Shown: positions 1 through 12,814, counted from the stretch's first letter. The stretch: DNA of 64,000 nt from Leclercia pneumoniae (GCF_017348915.1 NZ_CP071383.1:1798001-1862000); one strand, 5' to 3'. A program made the numbers and translations. Notes: generated from the sequence alone by a model not told the origin.

Positions 1-2691
<2,691 letters not shown>

Positions 2692-3122
2692 GGCATGCCG
2701 TCCTTTCGTTTTTTAGCACAGGATAAGAGCCGTTCGTATGAATAGTGGAGGCTCCCGGAAGCGGGATCCTTTGCACCTCACTGCAAAAGCAGCAACCCGT
2801 GTGCCAGGTCGGGGGCTAAAACTGCGGGGTGGTCAGGAATTCATCTTCTTAAAATTAAGCGTAGATGGCATTTGCAAAACTTGCATGTCGCCCAAATCTA
2901 ATTTCAATGACATATCAATAACTCATCCGAAAAATCAGCGATAATTTTTAAGTCAAACACACTTATTTCGCGGTTCTGTCATCGGAGTGACAATATTTCG
3001 TCATGTGCATCGCAGAAATTAATCTGTTTATCAGAAATATTCGTATGTAAAAAATTGGGAAAGCGCGCGAAGGGCGGTTAAACTCCTTTCGCGGATTATT
3101 TGACTACAGGAAAGAATGGATT
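2692..3122. other. Divergent yeaG/mipA regulatory region
   Basis: 431 bp without a credible gene. It holds the sigma-54 promoter of yeaGH and, in its AT-rich right half (about 2870-3060), presumably the mipA promoter; I could not assign clear -35/-10 boxes to the latter. A 68-codon open frame at 2738-2944 has no protein-like features and overlaps the promoter, so it is not called. Confidence 0.6.
2791..2806 (-). promoter_or_regulatory. sigma-54 promoter of yeaGH
   Basis: On the minus strand this reads TGGCAC-ACGGG-TTGCT, which matches the sigma-54 -24/-12 consensus (TGGCAC-N5-TTGCW) at every position. The predicted transcript would start near 2781, leaving a leader of about 90 nt. E. coli yeaGH is known to be sigma-54/NtrC dependent. 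An imperfect TTTGCAAAACTTGCAT repeat at 2871-2886 is a possible activator site but is not a good NtrC match. Confidence 0.85.
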
Positions 3123-3869
3123 GTGACCAAACTCAAACTTCTGGCACTGGGAATTCTCGCTGCCGCTTCAGTGGGTACCGCTAGCGCGGAGAATCAGTGG
3201 TCTGTCGGCGCAGGCGTCGGCGTGCTCAATAGCCCGTACAAAGACTATGACCGTGATGTCTATCCGGTACCGGTGATCACCTATGAAGGTGACAACTTCT
3301 GGTTCCGCGGTCTTGGCGGTGGCTATTATCTGTGGAATGACGAAAGCGATAAGCTTTCGATCATGGCTTACTACGATCCGATGCACTTCAAGCCGGGCGA
3401 CAGCGACGACTGGCGACTGAAGCAGCTCGATAAACGTAAGAGCACCATGATGGCGGGTCTCTCCTACGTGCATAACACCCAGTATGGTTTCCTGCGTACC
3501 TCCCTGGCAGCTGACACGCTCGATAACAGCAACGGCTACATTTGGGATCTGGCCTGGTTGTATCGCTATACCAACGGCGGCCTGACGCTGACGCCGGGTA
3601 TTGGCGTAGAGTACACCAGTGAAAACTATAATGACTACTACTATGGGGTGTCCCGCCGTGAGGCAAATCGTAGTGGGTTAAATCGCTACAATGCTGACGA
3701 TGGCTGGAACCCGTACCTGGCGCTCACTGCCAGCTACGAATTCACTCAGGACTGGAATATCTACGGCACCGGCCGTTATACCCGTCTGAGCGACGAGATC
3801 AAAGACAGCCCGATGGTCGATAAATCCTGGGCAGGCGCGTTCTCTGTTGGGGTGACCTACAGTTTCTGA
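3123..3869 (+). CDS. mipA: MipA, MltA-interacting outer membrane scaffold protein
   Basis: A 248-residue protein of the MipA/OmpV beta-barrel family, the same length as in E. coli. It has a signal peptide with predicted cleavage after residue 22 (GTASA|EN), many alternating aromatic strands, and a C-terminal phenylalanine (TYSF) typical of BamA-folded barrels. MipA links the lytic transglycosylase MltA to the synthase PBP1B. The start codon is GTG, preceded by AGGAAAG; no ATG gives a better start. A strong terminator follows at 3903-3927, so it is probably monocistronic. Confidence 0.95.
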   Translation: MTKLKLLALGILAAASVGTASAENQWSVGAGVGVLNSPYKDYDRDVYPVPVITYEGDNFWFRGLGGGYYLWNDESDKLSIMAYYDPMHFKPGDSDDWRLKQLDKRKSTMMAGLSYVHNTQYGFLRTSLAADTLDNSNGYIWDLAWLYRYTNGGLTLTPGIGVEYTSENYNDYYYGVSRREANRSGLNRYNADDGWNPYLALTASYEFTQDWNIYGTGRYTRLSDEIKDSPMVDKSWAGAFSVGVTYSF

Positions 3870-3902
3870 TTGTGCATCTTCACAGTGCAATCACTGCATT
3901 AC

Positions 3903-3927
3903 AACGGGGCGCTTGCGCCCCGTTTGC
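3903..3927 (+). terminator. mipA rho-independent terminator
   Basis: Perfect inverted repeat AACGGGGCGC/GCGCCCCGTT around a 2-nt centre, followed by a short T tract, 34 bp after the mipA stop. Confidence 0.75.
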
Positions 3928-3959
3928 ATTATGTTGGTGCGGTGAAACAGGAGAAACAG

Positions 3960-4813
3960 ATGAGCAAAAAAACCGTTATGTTTGGCGAAAAAGAGACTCT
4001 GCCGGCCATTGGCAGGGCACCTGGTATATAGGTGAGAAAAACAGCCTTCGTTCTCAGGAGGTCACTGCGCTGCGCACGGGCATCGAACTGGGCCTCACCC
4101 TGATCGATACCGCAGAAATGTACGCAGACGGCAAAGCAGAAGAGGTGGTTGGCGAAGCGATTAAAGGAGCGCGGGATAAAGTCTATCTGGTCTCCAAAGT
4201 CTATCCGTGGAACGCGGCAGGCCAGAAAGGGATGGCGGCCTGTGAAGCCAGCTTACGCCGCCTGGGTACCGACTACCTCGATCTCTATCTGCTGCACTGG
4301 CGAGGCGAGTACGGCCTGGAGGAGACCGTCGGGTTGATGGAGACCTTGCAGCGTCAGGGCAAAATTCGCCGCTGGGGTGTATCTAATCTGGATGTTGAAG
4401 ATATGCAGGCGCTCTGGCAAGTGCCCGGAGGGCAGGCCTGCGCGACAAATCAGGTCCTCTATCATCTGGCTTCGCGAGGCATCGAATACGATCTTCTTCC
4501 CTGGTGTCAGCAACAGCAGATGCCGGTAATGGCTTACTGCCCCCTGGCTCAGGCCGGGCGATTACGTTCTGGATTAATGACGCATCCGGTGGTCAATGAG
4601 ATAGCATAACGTCATCGCGCCACGCCGGCGCAGATCCTGTTGGCATGGGTCATTAGTCATCAGGGGGTGATAGCGATTCCAAAAGCGGGCTCGCCAGAGC
4701 ATGTCAGGGATAACGCGCAGGCGTTAGAGATTACGCTCTCTGACGAAGAGATAGCTATGCTTGCGGACGCATTTCCGGCGCCTGGCCATAAAACGCCGCT
4801 GGATATGGTGTGA
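3960..4813 (+). pseudogene. yeaE: yeaE aldo-keto reductase, disrupted by a frameshift and a nonsense codon
   Basis: The product resembles E. coli YeaE, a methylglyoxal-reducing aldo-keto reductase of about 284 residues. The natural start is ATG 3960, behind CAGGAG. After codon 18 (GGC at 4011-4013) one base is missing: AGGGCACC stands where CAGGGCACC is expected, so the frame shifts and stops at 4029. The rest of the protein continues in the next frame with the AKR residues intact (DTAEMYADG with Asp and Tyr, SKVYP Lys, LLHW His), then meets an in-frame TAA at 4607-4609 within NEIA-x-RHRATPAQ. Homology resumes in the same frame through DMV-stop at 4811-4813. A frame open back to 3872 makes an artificial 245-residue ORF that lacks both ends. 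Two independent lesions argue for real decay. Confidence 0.9.
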
Positions 4814-4821
4814 TGGTAAAA

Positions 4822-4848
4822 CGCCCCGCTCCCGTGGGGAGTGAGGCG
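4822..4848. terminator. Hairpin between convergent yeaE and yeaD
   Basis: Imperfect GC-rich stem: CTCCC/GGGAG core with a 3-nt loop extended by CGCC/GGCG. It lies between two convergent genes and could stop transcription from either side; the T tract is poor. Confidence 0.5.
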
Positions 4849-4855
4849 GGCATCA

Positions 4856-5740
4856 TTAGCGCTGAATGATGCTAATAGTTTGCCCCAGACGAGAAGGCTT
4901 CTCTTCGCTGGTCTTCTGTGGTGATGTTACGCAGGCGGTTTCTACACAGACGAAGGTCTTATAACCCTCGTCCGGTACGTCGGCCATGCTCACAGAGAGC
5001 GCCGGGCCCGGGTTCCAGCCCACAACGTTGCTATGGTGATGGTGCACCACTTCGACGCTGCGGTTCAGCGCGGCGTCATGAATGACGCTGCACGCTTCCG
5101 GATGCAGATAAACGCGGTCGGTACGATCCGGGAAGGTCTGCACGCCGTCGCTCAGTTTGCCCTCTTTGGCGTTATCCACTTTGTCGATAAAGGTATCGCC
5201 CAATCCACTCACCTTGACCGCGCTGATGTCACCCACGTTGAAATAGGTGTGCAGGGCGCTGGTGGTTTCAAATTCGCCGTGGGCTTCCAGTTCGATTTCA
5301 CAGGTTTTACCCAGCTTGAAGCGTGCATAGAGTGTGAAATCGTGCGGCCAGAGCGCACGGGTCTCCTCATTTGCCTGCAGTTCAAACGTCAGTACCACAC
5401 CATTTTCATCGTCATTGTGCGCTTTCAAGGTCCACTGCTGATTACGGGCAAACCCGTGAGCAGGCAAACCTGACTGTGCCGCCGGGCCAAACCACGGCCA
5501 GCAAATCGGCACGCCGCCGCGGATCGCCGCCCCTTTTTTGAAAGAGGTGTTGTCGCTGAGCCACAGCGCTTCGGTTTGACCTTCTGGTTTCCAGGAGAGC
5601 AGGTGAGCGCCATTCAGCGCTACGGAGGCTTTTACGCGCGGGTGATCAACGACGATGATGTCGGCTCCGTCAATCTGACGGCGGGAAAGCACAGGGGTAA
5701 GTTCTTCGACTACCGGAAGTGCAAAAATTTTATTAATCAT
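4856..5740 (-). CDS. yeaD: YeaD, glucose-6-phosphate 1-epimerase-like (hexose-6-phosphate mutarotase)
   Basis: 294 residues, the same length as E. coli YeaD, a galactose-mutarotase-fold protein that interconverts alpha and beta anomers of hexose 6-phosphates. Family signatures seen in order: RGGVPICWPWFG, the histidine motif LPAHGFARN, LHTYFNVGD, FPDRTDRVY and the acidic VCVET near the C-terminus. It lies 73 bp downstream of gapA on the same strand, separated by a strong terminator, so most gapA transcripts should stop before it. Cytosolic; no signal peptide. Confidence 0.93.
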   Translation of the reverse strand: MINKIFALPVVEELTPVLSRRQIDGADIIVVDHPRVKASVALNGAHLLSWKPEGQTEALWLSDNTSFKKGAAIRGGVPICWPWFGPAAQSGLPAHGFARNQQWTLKAHNDDENGVVLTFELQANEETRALWPHDFTLYARFKLGKTCEIELEAHGEFETTSALHTYFNVGDISAVKVSGLGDTFIDKVDNAKEGKLSDGVQTFPDRTDRVYLHPEACSVIHDAALNRSVEVVHHHHSNVVGWNPGPALSVSMADVPDEGYKTFVCVETACVTSPQKTSEEKPSRLGQTISIIQR

Positions 5741-5766
5741 TAAGCAATCCTCTGTCTTGAAGCAAT

Positions 5767-5792
5767 AAAAAAGGCGACCGAAGTCGCCTTTT
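5767..5792 (-). terminator. gapA rho-independent terminator
   Basis: AAAAGGCGAC-CGAA-GTCGCCTTTT: a 10-bp stem with a tetraloop. On the minus strand it is followed by TTTTTTATT, 21 bp after the gapA stop. Confidence 0.9.
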
Positions 5793-5813
5793 GAATCAGT
5801 GTCTCATCTCAAC

Positions 5814-6821
<1,008 letters not shown>

Positions 6822-6852
6822 CTATTTGTTAGTGAATAAAAGGTTGCCTGTA

Positions 6853-6880
6853 AAATTACAAAAACCATACGCAGCGTCAA
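6853..6880 (-). promoter_or_regulatory. Probable main gapA promoter (sigma-70)
   Basis: On the minus strand TTGACG (6875-6880), a 16-bp spacer and TAATTT (6853-6858), with predicted start about 36 nt before the gapA ATG. This resembles the arrangement of E. coli gapA P1. A second TTGACA lies just upstream on the same strand. Confidence 0.6.
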
Positions 6881-7016
6881 GCGGAATCGTGTCAATCATT
6901 GCGGCAAATCAATCCTTCGCGCGACCTTTGGGCGATTGACTCGCCTAACATTCCCTCGGAGCTTGCAACCATATGGGGACTGCGCCGTGAATTTTAAAGG
7001 GCTGGCCGAAGAAAAA

Positions 7017-7032
7017 TGTGGATTAGATCACA
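7017..7032. promoter_or_regulatory. CRP-like binding site upstream of gapA/msrB
   Basis: TGTGG-ATTAGA-TCACA matches the CRP consensus TGTGA-N6-TCACA with one mismatch. It is about 215 bp before gapA and 120 bp before msrB. E. coli gapA is known to respond to cAMP-CRP, so gapA is the likelier target. Confidence 0.55.
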
Positions 7033-7150
7033 TTTGGCCGACCGCCTTTTCGCAACGACTAAGTTTAGAACAAAAGTTCACACTTCAGTGTTAATGTTTT
7101 GTTAGAATCGACCTAAACGTTGTCTGTTTTCAATCGTGAGATATGAGCTT

Positions 7151-7564
7151 ATGTCGAATCAATCCAACCCGGACGAACTGAAGAAAAATCTAACAGAAAT
7201 GCAGTTCTACGTGACCCAGAACCACGGCACCGAGCCGCCGTTCACCGGGCGTTTACTGCATAACAAACGTGATGGGATCTACCACTGCCTGGTGTGTGAT
7301 GCTGCGCTGTTTAACTCTGAAAGTAAATACGATTCTGGCTGCGGTTGGCCAAGCTTCTATGAGCCCGTCAGCGATGAGGCAATCCGCTATCTGACCGACA
7401 ACTCTCATGGTATGCAGCGCATCGAAATCCGCTGCGGAAATTGTGATGCCCACCTCGGTCATGTTTTCCCGGACGGCCCTCAGCCAACAGGGGAGCGTTT
7501 CTGCGTCAATTCTGCCTCGTTAAGCTTCACCGATGACCAGAATGGCGACCAGACTAAAGGTTGA
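7151..7564 (+). CDS. msrB: MsrB, methionine-(R)-sulfoxide reductase
   Basis: 137 residues, as in E. coli. It reduces the R epimer of methionine sulfoxide in proteins using thioredoxin. Two zinc-binding CxxC pairs are visible (Cys46/Cys49 and Cys95/Cys98), and the catalytic Cys118 lies in RFCVNSASL. The start at 7151 ([12 protein letters not shown]) was chosen over an in-frame ATG at 7136 because it reproduces the family length. It is followed after 42 bp by yeaC on the same strand, as in E. coli. Confidence 0.95.
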   Translation: MSNQSNPDELKKNLTEMQFYVTQNHGTEPPFTGRLLHNKRDGIYHCLVCDAALFNSESKYDSGCGWPSFYEPVSDEAIRYLTDNSHGMQRIEIRCGNCDAHLGHVFPDGPQPTGERFCVNSASLSFTDDQNGDQTKG

Positions 7565-7606
7565 AAAATCGATTCAGCAAATTATTCCACCGGAGCCGGG
7601 TAAATC

Positions 7607-7882
7607 ATGAATATTGACGAGATGATTAGTGGGATGACAGAGGACGTTTATCAACGCCTGGTCACTGCCGTTGAGCTGGGAAAATGGCCTGATGGGGTGG
7701 CGCTGACCCCGGCCCAGAAAGAGAACAGCCTGCAACTGGTTATGCTATGGCAGGCGCGGCATAACACCGACGCGCAACACATGACCATTGATACTCAGGG
7801 GCAGATGGTGATGAAGAGTAAACAACAGCTGAAGGAAGATTTCGGCATCGCGCCAAAATCGATTGCCATGTTCAAATCCTGA
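7607..7882 (+). CDS. yeaC: YeaC, DUF1315 family protein
   Basis: 91 residues, similar in length to E. coli YeaC, with the conserved core LVMLWQARHNTDAQHMT and QLKEDFGI. The function of the DUF1315 family is unknown. It has no signal peptide or membrane segment and is probably a small cytosolic protein. It sits 42 bp after msrB and probably shares its transcript, which ends at the hairpin at 7897. Confidence 0.92.
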   Translation: MNIDEMISGMTEDVYQRLVTAVELGKWPDGVALTPAQKENSLQLVMLWQARHNTDAQHMTIDTQGQMVMKSKQQLKEDFGIAPKSIAMFKS

Positions 7883-7896
7883 TGGGTTTATGCGTA

Positions 7897-7923
7897 CCGG
7901 GCGGTGAAAGTACCACCGCCCGG
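7897..7923. terminator. Bidirectional GC hairpin between yeaC and pncA
   Basis: Perfect 10-bp stem CCGGGCGGTG/CACCGCCCGG with a 7-nt loop between two convergent genes. It may act as a terminator for both, or be a REP-like element; the flanking A-run (CAAAAGG) helps only the minus-strand transcript weakly. Confidence 0.6.
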
Positions 7924-7931
7924 CAAAAGGA

Positions 7932-8579
7932 CTACGCCTGTGTCTCTTGCCAGTCTTCCAGCGTATACAGGGTGGCACCCGCAGCTGCCATATCCATAAA
8001 CGCCTGCGCGCTATCCTGAGGCTGAAGATTGACGCCGCGGCAGCCATCGGTAATCACATTGACGGTGTATCCCAGCTGGAGTGCGTCCAGCACGGTAAAT
8101 TTCACGCAATAATCTGTCGCCAGACCCAGCACAATAAGCTCAACGATTTCATGGTGACGCAGCCACGCATCCAGCGCCGTTTTCTGACGATGGCCGTTAT
8201 CAAAGAATGCGCTATAACTGTCGATGGCCGGGTTTTCGCCTTTGTGGAACACCGCATCAATCGCTTTTTGGTTAAGCAAAGGGTGGAGCTCAGCGCCTTC
8301 GGTCTGCTGAACGCAGTGATCCGGCCAGAATGTCTGTGCCAGCCCGTCGAGTTCGCCCAGGCTATAAGGTTCAACGTCATGCTGGCTGGCAAAGCTACCG
8401 TGATTTTCCGGATGCCAGTCCTGGCTTGCCACCACGGCATCGCCGCGGGCTTTACACCACTCAATAAGCGTATTAGCGATATCAACAGTGCTGTCGCCTT
8501 CTGCTACCGCCAGCGCGCCGCCTGCGCAAAAATCATTTTGCAGATCAACCAGTAATAAAGCTCGTTGCGTCATATTCAT
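7932..8579 (-). CDS. pncA: PncA, nicotinamidase
   Basis: 215 residues (E. coli about 213). It deamidates nicotinamide to nicotinate for the NAD salvage pathway, and the same enzyme acts on pyrazinamide. The cysteine-hydrolase triad is visible: Asp12 in LLVDLQNDF, Lys in FHKGENP, and Cys in ATDYCVKF; metal-ligand motifs DWHPENHGSF are present. The second ATG (third codon, MTQRALL) is an alternative start. It is on the same strand as, and downstream of, ansA, but a DUF2569-like gene intervenes. Confidence 0.95.
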   Translation of the reverse strand: MNMTQRALLLVDLQNDFCAGGALAVAEGDSTVDIANTLIEWCKARGDAVVASQDWHPENHGSFASQHDVEPYSLGELDGLAQTFWPDHCVQQTEGAELHPLLNQKAIDAVFHKGENPAIDSYSAFFDNGHRQKTALDAWLRHHEIVELIVLGLATDYCVKFTVLDALQLGYTVNVITDGCRGVNLQPQDSAQAFMDMAAAGATLYTLEDWQETQA

Positions 8580-8667
8580 TCCTTAAAAGCAGCGTATTTA
8601 TCATCTAATTTTAATGGTAAAGCGGGGCCACAGAATGCTATCCGGAGCATTCCTGGACGCCCGGGCA

Positions 8668-9099
8668 TTAACGACAAAAGACGACAGGGACGCGTTTCGA
8701 GTAGATAAACCAGGGCACTAAAACAATCAGGCTGAAAGAGGAGACCAGAAGCCAGAGCAGGTCGGCGAATTGTTGTGACATATCGAAGGCGATCCCGCTG
8801 TAGATGACCGAACCGGCGTTGATAACAAAATTACCCACGTAATAGGCAATCATGGCTTTTCGGGTTCGCTTACTTTTTCTGAAGAACTGCCAGCAGGCGT
8901 TGCCCAGCAAGGTCATATAGACAATGCTCGGCAGGGTTAACGCTGCAACAGCCAGCCCGACGTCATGGTCTTCACCCGTGAAAAAGAGCCACAGGAGTAA
9001 CACGACCACCCAGGCGTTGAACGCCCCGGCGATGCAGGAAAGTATCAAACCGGCTGCAGGAAACAAGAGAAAACCGTCAATTTTGGTACTGTTGCTCAT
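8668..9099 (-). CDS. DUF2569-like integral membrane protein
   Basis: 143 residues with four hydrophobic segments at about residues 10-45 (two close spans), 48-70, 85-105 and 112-132. The N-terminal pattern DGFLLFPAAGLILS and the C-terminal WFIYSKRVPVVF resemble DUF2569 (YdgK-type) proteins; function unknown. The start is supported by GAGGGAG just upstream. It lies between ansA and pncA on the same strand; E. coli K-12 has no such gene there, so this is an accessory insertion. A perfect 7-bp hairpin at 8633-8652 follows it. Family assignment is from memory of the motif and is moderate. Confidence 0.75.
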   Translation of the reverse strand: MSNSTKIDGFLLFPAAGLILSCIAGAFNAWVVVLLLWLFFTGEDHDVGLAVAALTLPSIVYMTLLGNACWQFFRKSKRTRKAMIAYYVGNFVINAGSVIYSGIAFDMSQQFADLLWLLVSSFSLIVLVPWFIYSKRVPVVFCR

Positions 9100-9168
9100 A
9101 AGCTCCCTCTCATGAGATAGCGGGCGAGGAGGGCAACGCCGTTACCCTCTCGTGCTTCCCAACCGACT

Positions 9169-10185
9169 CTATTCGTCTGGCGTCAGTTCGCCGCGCAGGT
9201 TCTGCATCATGGCGAGACGTATGGCGTGGATATCCAGATCCTGGCTCAGAAGGTAGTGCAATTTGGTAAGGGTGGCTTCCACCGTCATATCAAAGCCGCT
9301 GATCACCCCGGCATGCGCCAGCGCGTTACCCGTGGCGTATCCGCCCATATTGACCTTACCGGACATGCACTGCGTCAAATTCACCACCACAATGCCGCGT
9401 TCGCTTGCGGCCTGCAGCTCTTGCAAAAATTCACCATTCTGCGGAGCATTGCCCACCCCGTATGAACGCAGTATTAGCGCTTTCACCGGCTGACGCAGAA
9501 AGTTTCGCACCACATCCGCCGAGATCCCCGGGTAGATCGTCACTACGCCAATCGGCTGCGGCGTAATCGGATGGACCACTAGTTCGCCCAGGGTATTTGG
9601 CGCAGGCGGGGTACCGAGGCGGCGAATATGAATACCCGCCTCCAGCAGCGGTTGCAGGTTAGGTGAGGCAAACGCATCGAAACCATCCGCGTGGGCTTTG
9701 GTGGTGCGGTTACCCCGGAAGAGGCGGTTATTAAAGAACAGCGCGACCTCGTTAATCGGGTAGTTTGCCGCTACGTACAGGGAGTTCAGCAGATTGATCT
9801 GCCCGTCAGAGCGCAGCTCGGCCAGCGGGATTTGCGAGCCGGTCACAATCACGGGCTTACCCAGGTTCTCCAGCATAAAAGAGAGCGCCGAGGCGGTAAA
9901 CGCCATGGTGTCGGTGCCATGCAGGATCACGAAGCCGTCATACAGATCGTAATGAGCTTTAATATCGTCGGCGATATGCTGCCAGTCTTCTGGCGTCATA
10001 TCGGAGGAGTCCATTAGCGGGTCATACTCGTGAATGGTGAAGTCTGGCATCTCCGGGCGATGAAACTCCGGCATCAGCGCCAGCTGGCGTTGCAGATGAC
10101 CCGAGACCGGGATGTAACCATTTTCAGAGCGCTGCATACCGATGGTACCGCCGGTATAAGCCACGTAGATCGATTTCTTGTGCAT
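9169..10185 (-). CDS. ansA: AnsA, cytoplasmic L-asparaginase I
   Basis: 338 residues, the same as E. coli AnsA. It hydrolyses L-asparagine to aspartate and ammonia in the cytoplasm; there is no signal peptide, unlike periplasmic AnsB. The catalytic threonine motifs are YTGGTIGM (Thr14) near the N-terminus and HGTDTM near residue 90. It lies 58 bp downstream of sppA on the same strand, but with a strong terminator in between, so ansA may rely on read-through or on its own promoter. Confidence 0.96.
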   Translation of the reverse strand: MHKKSIYVAYTGGTIGMQRSENGYIPVSGHLQRQLALMPEFHRPEMPDFTIHEYDPLMDSSDMTPEDWQHIADDIKAHYDLYDGFVILHGTDTMAFTASALSFMLENLGKPVIVTGSQIPLAELRSDGQINLLNSLYVAANYPINEVALFFNNRLFRGNRTTKAHADGFDAFASPNLQPLLEAGIHIRRLGTPPAPNTLGELVVHPITPQPIGVVTIYPGISADVVRNFLRQPVKALILRSYGVGNAPQNGEFLQELQAASERGIVVVNLTQCMSGKVNMGGYATGNALAHAGVISGFDMTVEATLTKLHYLLSQDLDIHAIRLAMMQNLRGELTPDE

Positions 10186-10206
10186 GATGTTGTGTTCTTG
10201 GCTTCA

Positions 10207-10238
10207 AAGAAAAATCCCCTCTTCACGGAAGAGGGGAT
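10207..10238 (-). terminator. sppA rho-independent terminator
   Basis: Perfect 11-bp stem ATCCCCTCTTC/GAAGAGGGGAT with a 3-nt loop, followed on the minus strand by TTTTTC. It lies directly after the sppA stop and before ansA. Confidence 0.9.
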
Positions 10239-10243
10239 GAGGA

Positions 10244-12100
10244 TTAACGCACGTTGGCGCAGGTTAGACAGAACGCGTAACGATTTTGTGGATCGTTAAA
10301 GGCCGCGAGCTTATCGCTTTCACCTTTTACCACGCTGGCCGCCGAGGCCAGCGGTGCCGGCAGCATCGCCTGTAGCGCCTGCGGCAACATGGCCCGCACC
10401 GAGCCTGACATGCTGTTCACGACCACGTCGAAGAACGTAGGTTCGTCCTGATAGTAGTCCACATGCCACTGCTTCAGCTTCGCCAGTTCAGCCGCTTTCG
10501 CGACGGCATCGTCGAAATCGCCGAGGCTATCAACCAGACCGTTCTTTTTGGCATCCTGACCGGTCCAGACGTGACCCTGGGCAATCTGATCGATCTGCTC
10601 CGGCGTCTTCTTGCGCGAGTCGGCAACCAGCGTAATAAAGCGCTTGTAACCATTCTCAATGCTGAGCTGCATCATCTGCGAGACTTCTGGCGGCAGCGCT
10701 TTGGTTACCGCGACATCTGCCAGCGGTGAGGTGGCTACGCCGTCGGTATGCACGCCCAGATAATCCAGGCTGTTCTCCATAGTGTTGATGACCCCGAAGA
10801 TACCGATAGAGCCGGTCAGGGTGCTCGGGTTCGCCACGATGTAGTTCGCTGGCGTGGAGATCCAGTAACCGCCAGAGGCCGCCATACCACCCATGGATAC
10901 GACCACCGGTTTACCCGCCGCGCGCGCCGCAGCCAGCTCGGCGCGGATCACCTCAGAAGCGCTGACGCTGCCGCCCGGGCTATTAACCCGCAGAACAATC
11001 GCTTTCACTTTTGGATCGAGGCGTGCATCGCGGATCTGCGAAGCGGTAGTATCACCGCCCACGTTACCCGGCGTCTCTTCCCCGTCCATGATGGCGCCGT
11101 TAGCAAACACAACCGCAATACTGTCGCCAGCATCGGCCGGTTTGTTCGGCTGGTAATCATAGAAGCTGATGGCGCTGAAGTTTTTGTCCTCTTTGCTCCA
11201 GCCAAACTGTTTGGTCAGGGCTTTTTCGATGTCGGCGCTGGAACCGAGCACATCAACCAGTTTGTTATTCAGGGCATATTTCGCCGTGTCGCCATCGACC
11301 TTACGCAGGCCATCAAGCACCGCCTGTGCGCCCGGGAAAAGCTGTTCAGGCGTGATCTGGCGGTTAGCGGCCACGGTGCCGAGATAGTTCTGCCACAGTT
11401 CGCCAATCCAGCGGCTGTCAGCCTCGCGGGCGGCAGGGGACATATCATCGCGAATAAACGGCTCAACGGCCGATTTATAGGTGCCAACACGGAAGACATG
11501 GGTGGTGACTTTCAGCTTATCCAGCAGCGATTTGTAATAAAGGCCATTGGTCGCAAAGCCATGCAGGTCCACGGTACCTTGGGGCGAGAGCCAAATTTTA
11601 TTGGCGAAACTGGCCAGATAATATTGCCCCTGACTGTAGTTATCGCCCACAGCGATGACCGGTTTGCCGCTGTCGCGGAGCTCGCGTAGCGCTTTACCAA
11701 TGTACTGCATGGAAGGCTGGTCGGCCCCCGCGAAGTTTCTCAGGTCGAGAACGATCCCGGTGATGTTACGATCTGCTTTCGCCTGACGAATCGCGTCGAC
11801 GATGTCAAACAGCGAGTTCTCCTGCAGACGATCGCTGCTGGCACCAAACAGCTGGCGACCCAGCACGCCGAGTCGGTTGTTGGTAGATGGTTTATCGACC
11901 ACCACCCCAGCAATATCCAGCAGCAGCGCACCGCGCGTAGCATGCTGACTTTGACTGGTGCTGCTTATATGCATCCAGACGCCAACGCAAACCATCACCA
12001 GCAAGATGAAAAAGAGGTTCATGACCAGCTGACGGACGAAATTCAGCAGCCGCCACGTCCATTTAAAAAATCCGGCAAAAAAACGCCAAAGGGTTCGCAT
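10244..12100 (-). CDS. sppA: SppA, signal peptide peptidase (protease IV)
   Basis: 618 residues, identical in length to E. coli SppA. It is an inner membrane tetramer with tandem peptidase-S49 domains that degrades cleaved signal peptides in the periplasm. One membrane anchor lies at about residues 18-42. The catalytic lysine is in [10 protein letters not shown] (N-terminal domain) and the nucleophilic serine in [12 protein letters not shown] (C-terminal domain). The start at 12098-12100 ([10 protein letters not shown]) was chosen over a codon 13 residues upstream because it matches the family and has GGAGAAGAG directly before it. Confidence 0.96.
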   Translation of the reverse strand: MRTLWRFFAGFFKWTWRLLNFVRQLVMNLFFILLVMVCVGVWMHISSTSQSQHATRGALLLDIAGVVVDKPSTNNRLGVLGRQLFGASSDRLQENSLFDIVDAIRQAKADRNITGIVLDLRNFAGADQPSMQYIGKALRELRDSGKPVIAVGDNYSQGQYYLASFANKIWLSPQGTVDLHGFATNGLYYKSLLDKLKVTTHVFRVGTYKSAVEPFIRDDMSPAAREADSRWIGELWQNYLGTVAANRQITPEQLFPGAQAVLDGLRKVDGDTAKYALNNKLVDVLGSSADIEKALTKQFGWSKEDKNFSAISFYDYQPNKPADAGDSIAVVFANGAIMDGEETPGNVGGDTTASQIRDARLDPKVKAIVLRVNSPGGSVSASEVIRAELAAARAAGKPVVVSMGGMAASGGYWISTPANYIVANPSTLTGSIGIFGVINTMENSLDYLGVHTDGVATSPLADVAVTKALPPEVSQMMQLSIENGYKRFITLVADSRKKTPEQIDQIAQGHVWTGQDAKKNGLVDSLGDFDDAVAKAAELAKLKQWHVDYYQDEPTFFDVVVNSMSGSVRAMLPQALQAMLPAPLASAASVVKGESDKLAAFNDPQNRYAFCLTCANVR

Positions 12101-12262
12101 CTCTTCTCCCTGTCCAAAAATTACCCGGCCCGTCGCCATGGACGGGTTGTCGGGCTATCGTAATGACCCAACTGCCTCTTGTCAGCAGGAATCGCCTGCC
12201 ACGCTGTAACAAAATCTGCTGTCGTGTTAATTTTGAGTAAATCCGTAGACAGGAGTTACCCC

Positions 12263-12814
12263 ATGGATGCACTAGAACTGCTGGTTAACCGCCGCAGCGC
12301 CTCGCGCCTTACTGAGCCCGCTCCCGCTGGTGAGCAGCTGGAAAATATCCTTCGCGCAGCCTTGCGCGCGCCCGATCACGGTACGTTACAGCCGTGGCAC
12401 TTCTTTATCATAGAAGGTGAAGGCCGCACGCGTTTCAGCGCGCTGCTGGAAAAGGGGGCTATTGCCGCTGAGCAGGATGAAAAAGCGATCGAGAAAGTGC
12501 GAAATGCGCCATTCCGCGCGCCGATGATCATCGCCGTGGTCGCCAAATGTCAGCCGAATCACAAAGTTCCCGTCTGGGAGCAGGAGATGTCCGCCGGATG
12601 CGCGGTCATGGCAATGCAGATGTCTGCCCTCGCGCAGGGCTTTAATGGTATCTGGCGCAGCGGGGCATTAACCGACAGCCCGGTGGTACGGGATGCGCTT
12701 GATTGCAGAACAGAAGATAAAATCGTCGGTTTCCTCTATCTCGGTACGCCGCAGTTAAAAGCGTCCACCACCGTCTCAGTGCCCGATACCTCGCCGTTCG
12801 TCACCCGCTTCTGA
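12263..12814 (+). CDS. ydjA: YdjA, nitroreductase family flavoprotein
   Basis: 183 residues, as in E. coli YdjA, one of the smallest nitroreductase-fold FMN proteins, a homodimer. It starts [16 protein letters not shown] with the usual RRS phosphate-binding motif; [13 protein letters not shown] and GIWRSGAL are further family signatures. The physiological substrate is unknown. The start at 12263 is preceded by AGGAGT; an upstream in-frame ATG at 12179 would add 28 residues that do not match the family. It is divergent from sppA and followed by selD after 116 bp. Confidence 0.95.
   Translation: MDALELLVNRRSASRLTEPAPAGEQLENILRAALRAPDHGTLQPWHFFIIEGEGRTRFSALLEKGAIAAEQDEKAIEKVRNAPFRAPMIIAVVAKCQPNHKVPVWEQEMSAGCAVMAMQMSALAQGFNGIWRSGALTDSPVVRDALDCRTEDKIVGFLYLGTPQLKASTTVSVPDTSPFVTRF

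Noticed and set aside
8633..8652. GAATGCT-ATCCGG-AGCATTC hairpin between the DUF2569-like gene and pncA
   Set aside because: Perfect 7-bp stem but no T-run and no conserved context; could be chance, so not called as a terminator.
10748..11689. Open frame of 313 codons antisense to sppA
   Set aside because: Shadow frame; no coherent domain or hydrophobic pattern.
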